64,000 nt of DNA from Erodium maritimum. Taxonomy: Eukaryota; Streptophyta; Magnoliopsida; Geraniales; Geraniaceae. The notes beneath the pieces were generated by a model. The model was not told the DNA's origin. It searched no databases and saw only the letters and a program-made list of their open reading frames with translations. A program made the translations under genes and the position numbers. Below are positions 11,676 through 23,400 of the stretch, piece after piece (the stretch's first letter is position 1; each line of letters opens with the position of its first letter). The stretch lies in contig OY997590.1 of assembly GCA_963921825.1 (NCBI GenBank), positions 56,348,012 to 56,412,011 of the forward strand, given 5' to 3'.

Positions 11676-12372
11676 CCGGTTTTCATTTTGAACTTGTTTT
11701 CAAAACCTCGGACCGAACGTAAATTAGGTGGGTAGATTTAGGTGGTCTAAGTCGTGATACTCAGTGACGCAAGTCGGAAACATTTGAGGCGTAGAGCTGG
11801 AACGACGCGAGTCTTGATTGTTTCAATGGTTGTTAAGTTTGAATATTTTATATTACGATGGTTGCATTGCTTGATTGGTATCCTTGCCCTATTGACTGTA
11901 AGTTACAGTGATCGGTGAAGCCGAATGGTTGAGATCGGGATTGGGTTAACGAGCAATGATCAAGCCGTTATAAATTGGTTGTTGAGTAAATCGTTTGTTA
12001 AGTGCATTACCACCTTGGTTGTTCGTTCCATGATTGATAAGATTGAAGTGTTGACTCATTGAAGTGTTGACTTCTTGATTTATTTAAGTGTTAAATTGTT
12101 AAAGTGTTGAATTGTTGGAGTGATGACTTGGTTAAGATGTTAACTGTTATTTAAGGATTAAATTTTAAATGATTATCCAATTGGATGTGAATTGAATAAA
12201 GGGTAGAAACCCGAGTGGTACTGCGGTACTTTACTGTGGAGTGTACGTTGATGATTATGGTGTGCCTGGTGCGATAAATGTTGTGTGAAATTGATTGTTG
12301 GATGTCCCACTTAAGTGGATGGTTAGTGGAAAATACGAACGGGTCATGCCGAAATTACTGTGAAATTTCTGT
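11676..12372 (+). other. Internal region of the nested element, no coding sequence
   Basis: About 700 bp of AT-rich sequence with many GTTGA and TGATTG runs. No open frame with gag, protease, integrase, RT or RNase H similarity was seen on either strand. Confidence 0.75.
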
Positions 12373-12972
12373 GGATCGGAGTATGGGATCCGACATGACA
12401 CAAGAACTTATTCGTGGATCGGAGTATTGAGGATTCGAGCTGTTGGTGTGATATTTACATGTTCCCATCTTAATGGTTATCAAATGTTTACAACGCTTTC
12501 ACTTATTCTCTTAAAAGTTACCGTTATCTTTAAGATTGTGATATTATTCGTATCTTTGCCTATTCTTCCAGCCCCTAAGTGAGTAGTGGTATTAATGGTA
12601 AATCGCGTCGTCATATTAAATTACTTTTATTACCAAAGTGGAGGTTAAATGATTTATGATTTTCCCTACTGAGCGCAAGCTCACCATTGTTGTTTGTTTA
12701 CTGTTTGTACAGGCTTGCTTGATGAGTAGCGGACTCGAGGCTCGGAAGCTTCTGTGGGTCCGAGTGCTTTTATCTTTAGAGACGATTATGGTCCTATTTT
12801 TGGTGTAGAACCTTATGTTTAAAGAATTTATTATGGAGATTTTACTTGAAATATTTTGATGGAAACTAAACTTGGAGAGTTATATTGGATTTGAGACACT
12901 TTTGTTGTTATATGTTGTATTATCTTCAAGTCACGTCTCGAGTCCGGTCAATACCGGATTTGGGGCGTGACA
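12373..12972 (+). repeat. 3' LTR remnant, left part deleted
   Basis: Starts in GGATCGGAGTATGGGATCC, equivalent to about 10871 in the 5' LTR, and runs collinear to the end GTGACA. About 3 kb of the LTR's left part is absent. Confidence 0.87.
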
Positions 12973-13313
12973 TTGACCCTGCGTGGCATTGGTTGGTTTA
13001 CCCTGCGGGGAATTGGATGGTTGACCCTGCGGGGCATTGGATGGTTGACCCTGCGGGGCATTGGTTGGTTTACCCTGCGGGGAATTGGACGGTTTACCCT
13101 GCGGGGAATGGTTATTTGTGATTCACCTGAGTGTATGCGTCCTGCGGGAGCATTCTGGGAAGGTTACCTTGTTTCACCCCGATGACCTATGGTCCTTTGG
13201 GGGCATTTCCGAGAATCCCGACGATATGTGTCCCTCAGGGATGTTTCCGGTAGCCCCGATGTATGTGTCTCCTCTGGACCAAGGGGAAATCTGACATGAC
13301 ACGAGTACTCTTT
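12973..13313 (+). mobile_element. Right part of the interrupted outer LTR, truncated
   Basis: After the TSD copy TTGAC the outer LTR resumes with CCCTGCGGGG units and then a stretch collinear with 10680-10865 of the inner LTR (CATTTCCGAGAATCCCGACG and CTCAGGGATGTT). Similarity stops at ACTCTT near 13313, so the remaining LTR and any internal region are lost or replaced. Confidence 0.82.
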
Positions 13314-14160
13314 CCGACTTCACACTAAGGGTCCAATGACCATAAATAACTCGACGGTGGCCAGCACCACAGACCGACGAGCCCCCAAACAATAACAAAA
13401 AGGGGAAACAGTGAAAATCGAAAAGTGCTAATTCTAGGGATAGAGCAATGAATCACCATGGTGCAAGAGTGAGAGTTAAAGTGCAATGAACGGGGAAAGG
13501 TTGATACCAAAGAGTCCCGGTACCAGGCAAGACTTTGCCGACACTCCCCCAGAGCAGGACCACCAGAAGCAATCGACTCTGCAGCGCCCCTGCAACAGCC
13601 ACACGAACGACGAGCCTCTTGGCTAAAACCCCTCGAGAAGCAGGGAGGCTCGGAAAAAGAAAACTGAGGAAAAAGAGGAAAAAGAGAAACTCGAGCCGAA
13701 GCCAAACGGAGGAGCGAGTCTGGAAAGTCGTCAGGGAACCAATCGTCCTCCGGTGAAGGCGAAGCTCGACCCGAACCCACGATCTACGGAGACGATCCAC
13801 CCAACCACAAGCACGTCACCCAATCGAACAAACGAACCTCTAGATCTGCCTTGATCTACGACCACAAAGGTCGAGAAGCAACTCCCACTACAAATCCAGA
13901 CCAGTATCGCCGGAGACGAAGAATAGACGGCCGGAGAATGAAGCGTAGGTGGACAAAACAAGAGGCCGACGGTCAAAGCTCAAAAAAGGGAAAGTAGCAA
14001 GGTCACCGGCCAAGGAAAAGTACCGAGAAGCGGTCCTTGCCGGCAACGATCAAGGCTGAAGCCAGAGATCGGAGCCGGCGAAGGAGGAAAAGGGCGGCGG
14101 GGACTCGATAGATCTAGGGTTAGGACGCTTTTCAGAGAGAGAGAAAAAAGACCACTGTGT
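13314..14160. other. GC-rich unassigned stretch ending in a GA tract
   Basis: About 850 bp, clearly more GC-rich than the DNA to its right. Open frames exist on both strands (for example 13325-13780 minus), but none has a recognisable domain. Read on the minus strand it begins with a CT tract and ACCCTAGATC-type sequence, which is typical of plant 5' leaders. It may be the 5' end of a retroelement or gene fragment. No firm call is possible. Confidence 0.4.
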
Positions 14161-16413
14161 GTATTCTAGCGAGGTTGTTTACTAGATTAACTTGTGTTTT
14201 TTCTATATTTTAATATTCATTTGTTCAATTTGTTGGTCTAAGCTCTAAATATAAAATTGATATGATATTCCAACAATTTCGTGTTAACTATTGGCCATTT
14301 TTAGTTCGATGTCAAGAATATACATGGTATTGGCTTGCAAGTTGTAAGTTTCCAAGCTTGAAATTATTTCTTGGATTGCAAATCTGTTTGTAAAATTCAC
14401 TATTCCAAGGACTGGGCAGAACTTCTTTGAATTATGGCTTCCTTCTACCACAACAAGGGCCGAACTATAATTCAACATGCTGGTTATATGCTTATTTTGG
14501 TCATATTACTCACTGTTATTTAATGCATGCTGTTTATTCTTTCTTATTTGATAAATCTATTTGTAAAATTTAATGTTTGAAGGGATGGAAAAAAACTCTT
14601 TGGCTTAAGGTTCATCTCCATCACACCAAGGACAAAACTAAGCAAAAGAGTCATAAAGGCAAGGAAAAGGTTAAAACTGGTAACTAATTTACATTTTATA
14701 TGTTGTTTAAACCATTTGTTACGTTTTGTTACCGTACTTATGATCAAACTCTGGGATTTTCTATATAAAAAGATGTCAAAAGAAATGCATACGAGTTTAC
14801 ATGGATGGTTGCTTTGATCTCATGTATTATGGCCATGCCAATGTAGCTCAGCAAGCAAATGTTTTCTCTTGTAGTTTGTGGTTTTGGTCTGTCCTCGAGC
14901 AGACTGTCTATATCCCATTTTGAGAATAAGGCTTATAAAACTTCTCTGATCAAAAAAAAAATGCTTTGGGGGATGAATTGGTGGCTGCCGTTGTGAATGA
15001 CGAGGAGATTATTGCCAACTTCATAATCAGAGCAACTACAGACATGTGTTTTAGTCAACTCTTTATTGTCTTAATACCATCTTTGATATACTTTCACTCA
15101 AACTGATTGTAGTGCAAGATTTTTCTAACTTCACTTATGACATGATCTGAATGAGTACTCCTAGGTTTCCCTGTACATGTGACACTTTATTGTCATATGT
15201 TGGGTTGGTTTGTTTAGACTCAAGCAATTCAAAGTGCAATTGCTTACCTTTTCAGAAGAGAACGTGAACATTTTGAAGTTGAGAGAACTAACATATAAAA
15301 CAATTACACAAGCTCCAAAAACATATTCAAGAAAAGAAAGGCAGCATATTAAGCTGAAAGAGGAGGTTTGTTTACATTTTCATGATGGTTTCTGTTATTG
15401 TATTATATTTATATTGAACATGCTTTGCTTGATTTTCTTGTGGTTATGTCTGGATTATTTAACATATACTGTGGGCAGTGCTATAATATTGTTCTTGTCT
15501 TTCAGCATAGAGTTGCTCAAGGAAGCATCCTTTACAAGGGTGATCAGTTAAGGGAACATTGCTTGATATTATTCCTCAATGTTTTGTTGGACATATTCTA
15601 GTTCATGTTGCAATGATGTAAGATGTATATACGATCAAACCCATAATAAATTGGATGGAGTGACGCTACACCCTGTTCATAAGAAATTGTGGACATGTAT
15701 ATTTAGGAATATGCCAATTAAAAAATGGATTCTAGGACAGGCTTATATAAAATTAATTGAATTGTGAATTTGTTAGGCAGCGTATATTTCTTTTTTAAGA
15801 TGATAGTAATTGCACCGTTATAGTAGTCAATTTTAGAGCTAGACTGTTGTGGGGTGTTTTGTTTACCAGTTTCAAATCTATATTCCTTTTTTATTTCCAT
15901 CAACATTTTCTTGATTGTATTTCGCCTTTCGACTCTTCTTGAATTTAATTTGCATTACGTTTTAAATTCGTTGAAAGATGATTCATTTTATTTTAATCAT
16001 AGCGTCCAATCCGAGACTTCTCATTTCATATTTTTGTTAACTTTTTCAGTTGGATATAATATACCAATTCTTACACTATACACTGCACATCGCACGGTAT
16101 CCGCACCTACTATCATACAACAAAAATAATATTGAACAGAATTTCTTATATCAACATTTAAAGCAATAAAACTGATCAGACCGCCCCTTTACAGCCTCCA
16201 TCAAAGCAATCAACAATTTCTGTCCGAAGCTTCAACGTAAATAAATAAGAATTAGAACATATATATGACATTGCAAGAGCTTCAACGTAAATAATGGGAT
16301 TAAACCCCTCAGCTATAATATAAATCCCAAAAGCCTCCTGATCAATTCCATTTTGAGTTCCTTCTTGGTGTACTTAGTTGTTAAATATATACTGTAAAAT
16401 TATAAGGACATAA
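14161..16413. other. AT-rich intergenic DNA with possible decayed exons
   Basis: Mostly non-coding. Short plus-strand stretches look exon-like: near 14970-15050 (GDELVAAVVNDEEIIANF), 15220-15290 (QAIQSAIAYLFRRERE) and 15500-15620 (a KGDQLREHCLDI-like stretch). They are in different frames and separated by AT-rich, intron-like DNA. I do not recognise the family. An old gene fragment is possible, but an intact gene is not visible. Confidence 0.35.
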
Positions 16414-16485
16414 GCTTCCGTAGCATAGTGGTATTGCGTTCGCTTCGTAAGCGAAAGGTCGTGAGTTCAATCCTCACCGGGAGCA
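16414..16485 (+). tRNA. tRNA-Thr (anticodon CGT)
   Basis: A 72-nt cloverleaf fits. The acceptor stem GCTTCCG pairs with CGGGAGC (one G-T pair), with A as discriminator. The D-arm region is AGTGGTA. The anticodon stem TTCGC/GCGAA encloses loop TTCGTAA with CGT at 16446-16448, reading ACG threonine codons. The T-arm is GTGAG-TTCAATC-CTCAC. Internal A and B box elements are therefore present. No intron. AT-rich sequence lies upstream and a T run directly follows, as in active plant nuclear tRNA genes. Confidence 0.95.
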
Positions 16486-16486
16486 G

Positions 16487-16491
16487 TTTTT
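16487..16491 (+). terminator. Pol III terminator of tRNA-Thr
   Basis: TTTTT begins one base after the tRNA discriminator, the normal RNA polymerase III stop signal. Confidence 0.85.
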
Positions 16492-17164
16492 AATTTTCAC
16501 ATTTGTTAATTTCAGGCATTCCCCATTCAAACAACTATATTAATAAAATAAATTGTTTTATTGTTTTATGTTGTCCTTTTAGACACGTAGCAAGTAGGCG
16601 TCCTATTGCTTTGACGACCCAACACGTGGCTGCCAAATTCCTGATGGAATCTTTGAATGGGCCCGTCTATGTCTACGACGTGTTCCTCCGAATCGGTTAT
16701 GAGACCATCTATGGTAACGTCGATTCATGGAATGGTCGTGTTGTCGATTTATACGGATGACAGGTTTTTGACATCGTGTTTTTTTCGAATCTTCAAAACC
16801 GTGTAATCGACATTGAAGATTCTTCATACCCTTACACGAGTCCATTCGACGGATTTGGATCCCAACGAATCGAAGCGCGACGCGTGACAAGTTATTAAAG
16901 CAGAAAGTTAATTTCGGATTTAAATATCCGAACCAACGCTTCTTCTTCACGAATCCTCTACAACTCAATCATCGGTGTTTCTTCAAGCTTCACCAGTCAC
17001 CGACGTTTTTCCGATCGTATTCGTTCACCAGTGTTTCTCCAAGCTGTCCAACTTCGCCGGCGTTTCTCCGAGCATTGTACATTGCATCCGTTTCAACGAG
17101 CGTCCAAATTCGATGGAGTTTATCTGACCTTCTCTCCATCATCGTCGTTTCTTCCAGCTGCACA
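16492..17164. other. Spacer and probable 5' leader of the Harbinger-type ORF1
   Basis: 16500-16580 is AT-rich. 16580-16860 has an open plus-strand frame without recognisable domain. 16870-17164 is pyrimidine-rich with repeated CGTTTCTCC/GTGTTTCTTC-like phrases, consistent with the leader before the ATG at 17165. Confidence 0.4.
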
Positions 17165-17236
17165 ATGGCCGATTCAAAACCCCTCAAGTACCCATCGGGA
17201 TTCCATACGTTCAGTGATGTATCGCCACCTCTAACC

Positions 17237-17465
17237 TGTTAGTCTTAGTGCTCGTAATCCAATCGTAAATGTCCAAATGTAAATATCATCGTTAGCAATA
17301 AAATTAAAGCGGGTTTATGTTACTTATGTGTTGGAGTAATATATCGATGTGTGTTCTTATCTATGCCCACCATGCGAATAGAACCATAGATCGAGATCGA
17401 TCACACTCGATGGGTCCCTAGTCAAGAAAGCTTCACTAGAAGCGACTAGCATGAAAGATGGCTTG
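17237..17465 (+). repeat. Left terminal inverted repeat
   Basis: Inverted counterpart of 19112-19338. Clearly related, with scattered substitutions and small indels, for example in the CATAGATCGAGAT region. Confidence 0.85.
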
Positions 17466-17524
17466 CATTCTGTTAGTCATTGGAATGAGATTCCGGAGTT
17501 TGATTATAGATGACGATTCGAAGT

Positions 17525-18651
17525 TCAAGACGACTGCTTCGATTGTCGACCCATAAATTTCGGAGGCTTGAGAAAGGCCTCCTTCCACGGACTATCTTGT
17601 TGAGTCTCGTTAGGACCACCGTCCCCTAAAGGACCAACTTTTTCCAAAATCTTTACCGATCCAACCCTTTCAGAGTTCGACTTCGAATCCTGCTCGGCTT
17701 GAAAATCACCACCCGAGACCTCAACAACTTTAGGTCCGCTTGACGTCCGAGCCTCAACCAAAGGAACTGTGGCCCGATCCATAGATTCAACACCCAAAAT
17801 ACTTGGGACTGAAGACAAAAGGCCCAAGCTTGTACCTAAAGGCTCGAGCAGTTGAATGATGTGCTCTAAAGCAATAATTGGAACCAAAAGCATTGGCCCA
17901 ATCCACTTCCTAATCGCAGAAAAATCATGTTCAACGCTAGCATCAATCACCAGAGAAACATGGGAATTCATTGCCTGCGAATTCGAATTCAAACCAGGAT
18001 CACTCACATGATCCACAACAGAATTCGAAATCAAACCTGTAACCACAATATCCTGATGAACCAGCTGGAAAGATGCACGATCTTCTAATATCGGAATCTG
18101 CGTAATGTTCGGTGCAATAGTCTTTAACGTCGACACAATCACCGGCAATGAAACATATAGTCCTCAAATCTACGTCGGAGAAGCGTCACGACGATACTAG
18201 TCTGGCGTTGTATCCGAACTAATTATAGAGCATCGAAGCCTCTGTTTCGCGAGATTTCGAACTTTTCGACTTCTACCAGGGCGCGCGAACGCCACCATCA
18301 GAACAAAACCATTGAATTTAGTTCTCTACCGCATGCGTAGCTGCGACTATAGATGCAAATTCAATAAACCCGAAGAGGCACCCCTTTCGATTTGGCCTTG
18401 AGATGGGCAGAAGCGGAAATGATCTCCCTAAATGGACTGAACATATTCCTTAACCATTTCACAGTTGTGTCGTACGGTAGGTTATACATGAATACCTCAG
18501 TTCTTGGACGATCGGATTTCACTGTAAGCTCTGTTGCATGTGTCTTGTCTCGCACGACCTTGAAACCTCTTGAAACGGCATTCATCTCAGAATTCTCAAC
18601 TACCTTCTTTGAACCCGAATGAACGTCGGGTCTGTCCTTCTCTTTGACCAA
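17525..18651 (-). pseudogene. LINE ORF1 fragment (RRM) carried inside the TIR element
   Basis: The minus-strand frame 18651-18361 contains TEVFMYNLPYDTTVKWLRNMF, which matches the RNP2 half of the RRM seen in the other LINE ORF1s here (compare IFVYNLPPESSEAWVRNFF at 49570 and LFVHNLPPKISSTWLQNLF near 31440). A second open frame, 18148-17525, is Ser/Pro/Val-rich like the ORF1 tail. The RNP1 half is degraded and the frames are not joined. No ORF2 follows. It looks like captured or inserted LINE debris. Confidence 0.6.
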
Positions 18652-19111
18652 ACAAGATTGTCGATCGCATCGCTTCCGTCGAGAACGTCAAGCACCAGAA
18701 GCACGAAAGAGGGAGACCGCCGTAGTCGGCTTTTTGGCCGGTCGAACATGGACAACCTCTACTTTCTTGGCCGATGATAACTTAGTTGCAGTTCCAACGA
18801 CTAGATTACAATAAGCATCATACAAAGACAATAGCTCAGAACAAAAGGATGAAAACGAAAGAAAATTAGTTGCACTACGTTGTCCTCCATGAGAGTCAGA
18901 GAGCTCAGGTCAAACTTAGTTGTTTACTGCATAGTAACTACAGAGAATCCTTGGTCTATGGATACATGATAAGCTATGACTCTGAATACGTTCATGACTT
19001 AATTTTTGGAACATATTCAGGTCGGGTTGTCCAATATCATGTGCCACATGATATCTATGATCAGACTCCGAAACCCTTTCCAATGACCAAATAAACGTAA
19101 GCCATCAAAAG

Positions 19112-19338
19112 TCATCTTTCATACTAGTCGCTTCTAGTGAAGCTTGTTGACTAGGGACCCCATCGAGTGTGATCCATCTCGATCTATGGTTCTATTCGTA
19201 TGGTGGGCATAGATCAGGAACACACATCGGTATATTACTCCAACACTTAAGTAATATGAAAGCCGCTTTATTATATTGCCAACGGTGGTATTTACATTTG
19301 GACATTTTATGATTGGACTACAGGCACTAAGACTAACA
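19112..19338 (-). repeat. Right terminal inverted repeat
   Basis: Reverse-complement match to 17237-17465, ending CACTAAGACTAACA. Confidence 0.85.
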
Positions 19339-20065
19339 AACTACACCTCTGAGGCTGGGATGGAGCATTGAGGAGGAGGTTCGATTGACAAAGGCATGAC
19401 TCAACCATTCTATGGATAGTATCAGAGGGAAGTCCCAAAAGACCGAGCTTCAGACTTTTGAGGAACCCAACCGACACAACACACACGTGGAATAATTGTA
19501 AGGATCACTGGCATCAGCCCAACAAAAAGTCAGCAAATTTTAAGAGATGTGCTAATTGCGGATGCTCAAATCATGGCAGGTGCAGAAACTGATTACAAAA
19601 ACGAGGAGAAACACGAGTTCGCTTGGAAGCATGTTTGGAACCTAGTGAAGGGGCACCCCAAATGAGATGTCAAGAGGTTCCCGTAATGTCAAGTACATAT
19701 CGAGTAGCCGGAGCTCGACGCAGAAAGTGAAGCAAGCAAGTGTATAAGGTTGGACGACAATTGCAACTACACATCGACCGACGGAACGGAACACGAGTTT
19801 ACCTAACTTGTACAGGAGGAGCGTCCTACCGGACAGAAAAAAGCGAAAGCTAAACCCAAAGACAAAAGAAAACAACAAACTGTGGAGGACCAGAATGATG
19901 GATCAGAAGCATATAAGTTTCTTCAAGATCACAGTTTAGAGCTACGCATGATGGCTGAGACCAAAGACATGTCTCTTCGAAGGTAGCTTGATTCATACAC
20001 AACAGCGGTAGGCAAGACAACTCGCCGATAAGCCAACTTCGCAAAACAATTAGGACGAATTAGAA

Positions 20066-20493
20066 TGGGTATCACATTAATAAAAAAAGATGTTCGTGCC
20101 GTTAATTGTTTTTTAATGACTATGGATGCGAACTAATTTAGCGGAATTTAATGAAAAACAGAAAACTTTATTTTTTTTTTATAATAAACAAAAAACGTAT
20201 TACAAATTATTAAAAATACAATAAAACGTACAGCATGTTGCGCTAAAAAAAGTCGGTCGAGGGTGTATATATAACAATAACACCTATATGAGTTGGATGA
20301 TGAAAACAGTTCTCAAAACAATTATCGATCCTCATTCTGGTCATGATTCTTACTTACTGACTATTTTACAATCCAGATCCTTGGAACCATTCACAAAATA
20401 TAACATAAGAAGTTAAAAAGAAACAATACCAAAAATTTATCAGCTTACATCTGTTTTACAGAGAGGTAAGGAGAAGTAGAAATACAGAGATTA
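20066..20493. other. AT-rich spacer and 3' flank of the receptor kinase gene
   Basis: No gene seen. It includes a T run (20171-20180) and AT-rich sequence that probably contains the 3' UTR and polyadenylation region of the minus-strand kinase gene. Confidence 0.6.
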
Positions 20494-23400
20494 TCATGTA
20501 GGAGGAGGCTGGATCTGCCTTAATCGTCGGACTACTCGCTTCATGGTGGGTCTTATGGAGAGAGTTTGAACCGTGCACATAACAGCCAAATGCAGCGCAT
20601 CCACGAGAGAGTTGTGGGGACCCGTTTCCCATAGCCTTGGAGTGAACACCTCTTTGGCCTGTCCCTGCCTCAGCTTCATGCACGCCCACGACACGATGTT
20701 GAAACCATTCCCCTCCGACGAGAAGGAAGGATCCAACACCTTCTTGTCCGACAGCAACTCCAGCAGCACCACCCCATAGCTGTACACATCAGATTTCTCC
20801 GACACCCTGCACGTCAAGGCGTATTCTGGCGCCACGTATCCAAATGTCCCTGCCACTGCAGTTGTGACATGGGTCTCCGAGTTTCCCAACAGCCTAGACA
20901 GCCCAAAGTCTGACAAGTACGCATTGCACTCATTGTCTAGCAAGATGTTGTTTGGCTTGACATCCCGGTGAAGAACCCGTGGAGCACATTGGTCATGGAG
21001 ATATGCCAGCGCTCGCGCTATGTCCAGAGCTATTTTGTGAAGAATCTTCCAATCCGTGGCTTCAGCAGATCGCTTCTTGATGAAATTTTCCAAGTTCCCC
21101 CCGGGGAGATAGTTATATATCAGAAACATCTCCGACTCACTGGCGTGGTAACCGATCAGAGTTACCAGATTGGGATGCTTCACGCTTCCAAGCGTTTTGA
21201 TCTCCGCGTGGAATTGTTGGACACCGTGGAATCTTCCAACAGCAAGCCTCTTCACGGCCACAAAAGTGTCGGGAGAGATTTCAGCTTTGTATGTGGCACC
21301 AAAACCTCCGTTGCCAATGCAGTTGCTGGTGTTGAAACTCCCCGTTGCTTCAATAATTTTATCGAAGGTCACCGGGACGCCAATGTCTGTGAAAATAGTA
21401 ATTTCCTTTGATTCATAAATCTGAACCCGGGCTTTAGGCACCCGCATTCTTGTGTAAAAGTAGAGGAATACTAGTGCCAACAGAACAGAGACAATGGCTG
21501 ATGCAGCTGTTATGGATGCAATCTCAATTGCGCCCAATCTATCATCTGCTGAAATCTCGTTAATGCTTTCCGGTGGATATGATGTTAGTACAGATCGAGA
21601 ACGAAGATAAGGGGTGCTTTCCAACCCGGATAGGTTATTACAAGACACATTAAATTTAGACAATGATGCCATGTTAGCCAGACCTGGGGGTACCGATCCT
21701 GAGAGTTTATTGTTGTTGAGCAGAAGAACAGTGAGGTTTCTCAACTTCTCAAGGCCCCAAGGTATCTTCCCTTGCAATTTGTTTCCGGAAGCATCCAAAA
21801 ACCGAAGGGAATTGCACATCTTCAGTGGAATATGGCCAGAGAGTTTATTGTCACTCACATTAAGTATCATTCCACTTAACTTCCAGCACATCCCAAATAA
21901 AGCTCGCGGAAATGATCCCGTGAGTTTGTTTCCACCGGCAAGAAATGCATAGTCAACCTGCTTCCTCAATCGGTCACGGGCAAGCGGGAGCCATCTGATT
22001 GGACCGGTAAAGTTATTCCCTCCAAAGTTGTGAATCACAGCAAAACTAGCATCCGAAAAAGGCAGCGCGGTCACAGAACGAGCTTTGTGGGCCAAGAACG
22101 ACATATATGCAAATGATGGAATCTGCACATGATTTGTGTTCACAGGAGCGCATCCTCCATAATTGAATCGGGGGATGGGTCCTGACATAAGGTTCTCACT
22201 AACATCAAAAGTGGCCATACAAGGAACTGGAAGTTTCTCATCTAGATTTCCAGTAAGCCTGTTTGAGCTCAAATCAAGAAAATGCAGGTTCTTGCATGCT
22301 CGGAAAACCCCATTGGTTGTACCTTGAAAACGGTTCTGAGCTAAGTTTACCATTTCCAAGCTATCACAAGTACCCCAGTTTCTAGGAAGCTCCCTGCCAA
22401 GAAATGCCCCTGGCGCCCAAAGTAATTTCAGATTGGGAAGGGATGTGATCGTCCTTGGAATAGAACCTTGGAAGTAATTGCTGTCACTCATAGTCATTGA
22501 CTCGCCCAAGAAACCTTCTCCCGAGTCCCAATTAATTGGGGTAGGATCAAAGAAACTCTTGAGGACCAGAACCGATAGATTATGGCAATCACCAAGCTCA
22601 CTGGGGATAGGACTACTAAGACGGTTTCTAGAAACATCAAGAACTTCAAGCCTCAGAAGCAAGCCAATTTCAGGAGGAATGATACCATCCAGCTTATTCG
22701 AAAACAACAAAAGCGTCCTTAACTGCAAACAATTCCCCAAACTAGCTGGAATCCTGCCAACAAGGAAGTTCCCCGACAGATCAAGATGCTCCAAATCATG
22801 CCAATTATGCCCCAAATCTCCAGGAATAGACCCTGTTAACCGATTATAAGACAAGTAAAACCCCCACAACCTTGACAATCCACCCAAAGACCCAGGAATC
22901 ATTCCGGTAATCCTATTCCCGGATAAACTGAGGACCTCCAAATTCACACATTTGGCAAGGGAACCAGGAATCTCCCCATGAATCCTATTGAAGGCGAGAT
23001 TCAACACCCGAATAGCTCTCAACCCCACAAACTGATCCAGAAGTTTCCCGGAAAACAAATTCCCTTCCAGATCAAGCACTTCCAATCTCTCCAAACCCCA
23101 TACCTCAGCAGGAATTTCACCACTAAAATCGTTAAAAGGAAGTGCTAAAACTCTAAGCCCAGTGAGCTTCCCCATAGAAGGAGGCAATTTACCCACCAAT
23201 CTCCCGCCACCAAGCACACATGTTTTCCTGATTCCAAACCCATAAAACGGAAAGTGAGAATTACCTCCGCCGCCAGTGATGTTGATCGAAGAAACCCTCG
23301 AATCGGAGTCGCAGGAGACGCCGAGCCACGAGCAGTGCTGCGGCGAGTTGTGGGAACCCCAGGTGGAGAGAACCCCAGAAGGGTCGGAAACAGAGCGCTT

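Larger units (their letters stand above)
8098..12972 (+). mobile_element. Non-coding long-LTR retroelement nested in a relative, TSD TTGAC
   Basis: Edges are TGTAAGAACC at 8098 and GGGGCGTGACA at 12972, with perfect 5-bp target duplications TTGAC at 8093-8097 and 12973-12977. Inside are a 3563-bp 5' LTR, a primer binding site, about 700 bp without any gag, protease, integrase or RT signature, and a 600-bp remnant of the 3' LTR. Either the family is non-autonomous, or a deletion removed the coding region together with the left part of the 3' LTR. The target was the CCCTGCGGGG repeat zone of a same-family LTR. Confidence 0.88.
17233..19341. mobile_element. Mutator-like TIR element, 2.1 kb, about 230-bp inverted ends
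   Basis: 17237-17465 reappears inverted at 19112-19338 (for example TGTTAGTCTTAGTGC at the left, GCACTAAGACTAACA at the right). The flanks GCCACCTCT (17224-17232) and TACACCTCT (19342-19350) match at 7 of 9 positions, and removing the element plus one copy restores a continuous ORF1 reading frame. Long TIRs and a roughly 9-bp TSD point to a Mutator-like element. No MULE transposase is visible, so it is non-autonomous. The interior holds LINE ORF1-derived sequence. Confidence 0.75.
17165..20065 (+). pseudogene. PIF/Harbinger-type ORF1 (Myb/SANT plus NAM-associated region), split by a TIR element
   Basis: The start MADSKPLKYPSGFHTF (17165-17232) is joined after the inserted element to WSIEEEVRLTKA at 19360, a Myb/SANT-like helix region of the kind found in Harbinger ORF1 proteins. 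Downstream frames give ILRDVLIADAQIMAGAETDY, then FAWKHVWNLVKGHPK, the signature of the NAM-associated C-terminal region, then a basic stretch RPTGQKKAKAKPKDK and a final helix ending near 20065. Stops and frameshifts are frequent (for example TGA at 19662 within HPK-DVKRF). In the family this protein binds DNA and helps the separate transposase. No transposase lies next to it here. Confidence 0.7.

Noticed and set aside
10586-13294. Open frames with a PAGHWMVD-type repeat
   Set aside because: Translation of the CCTGCGGG minisatellite and adjoining LTR; no protein family.
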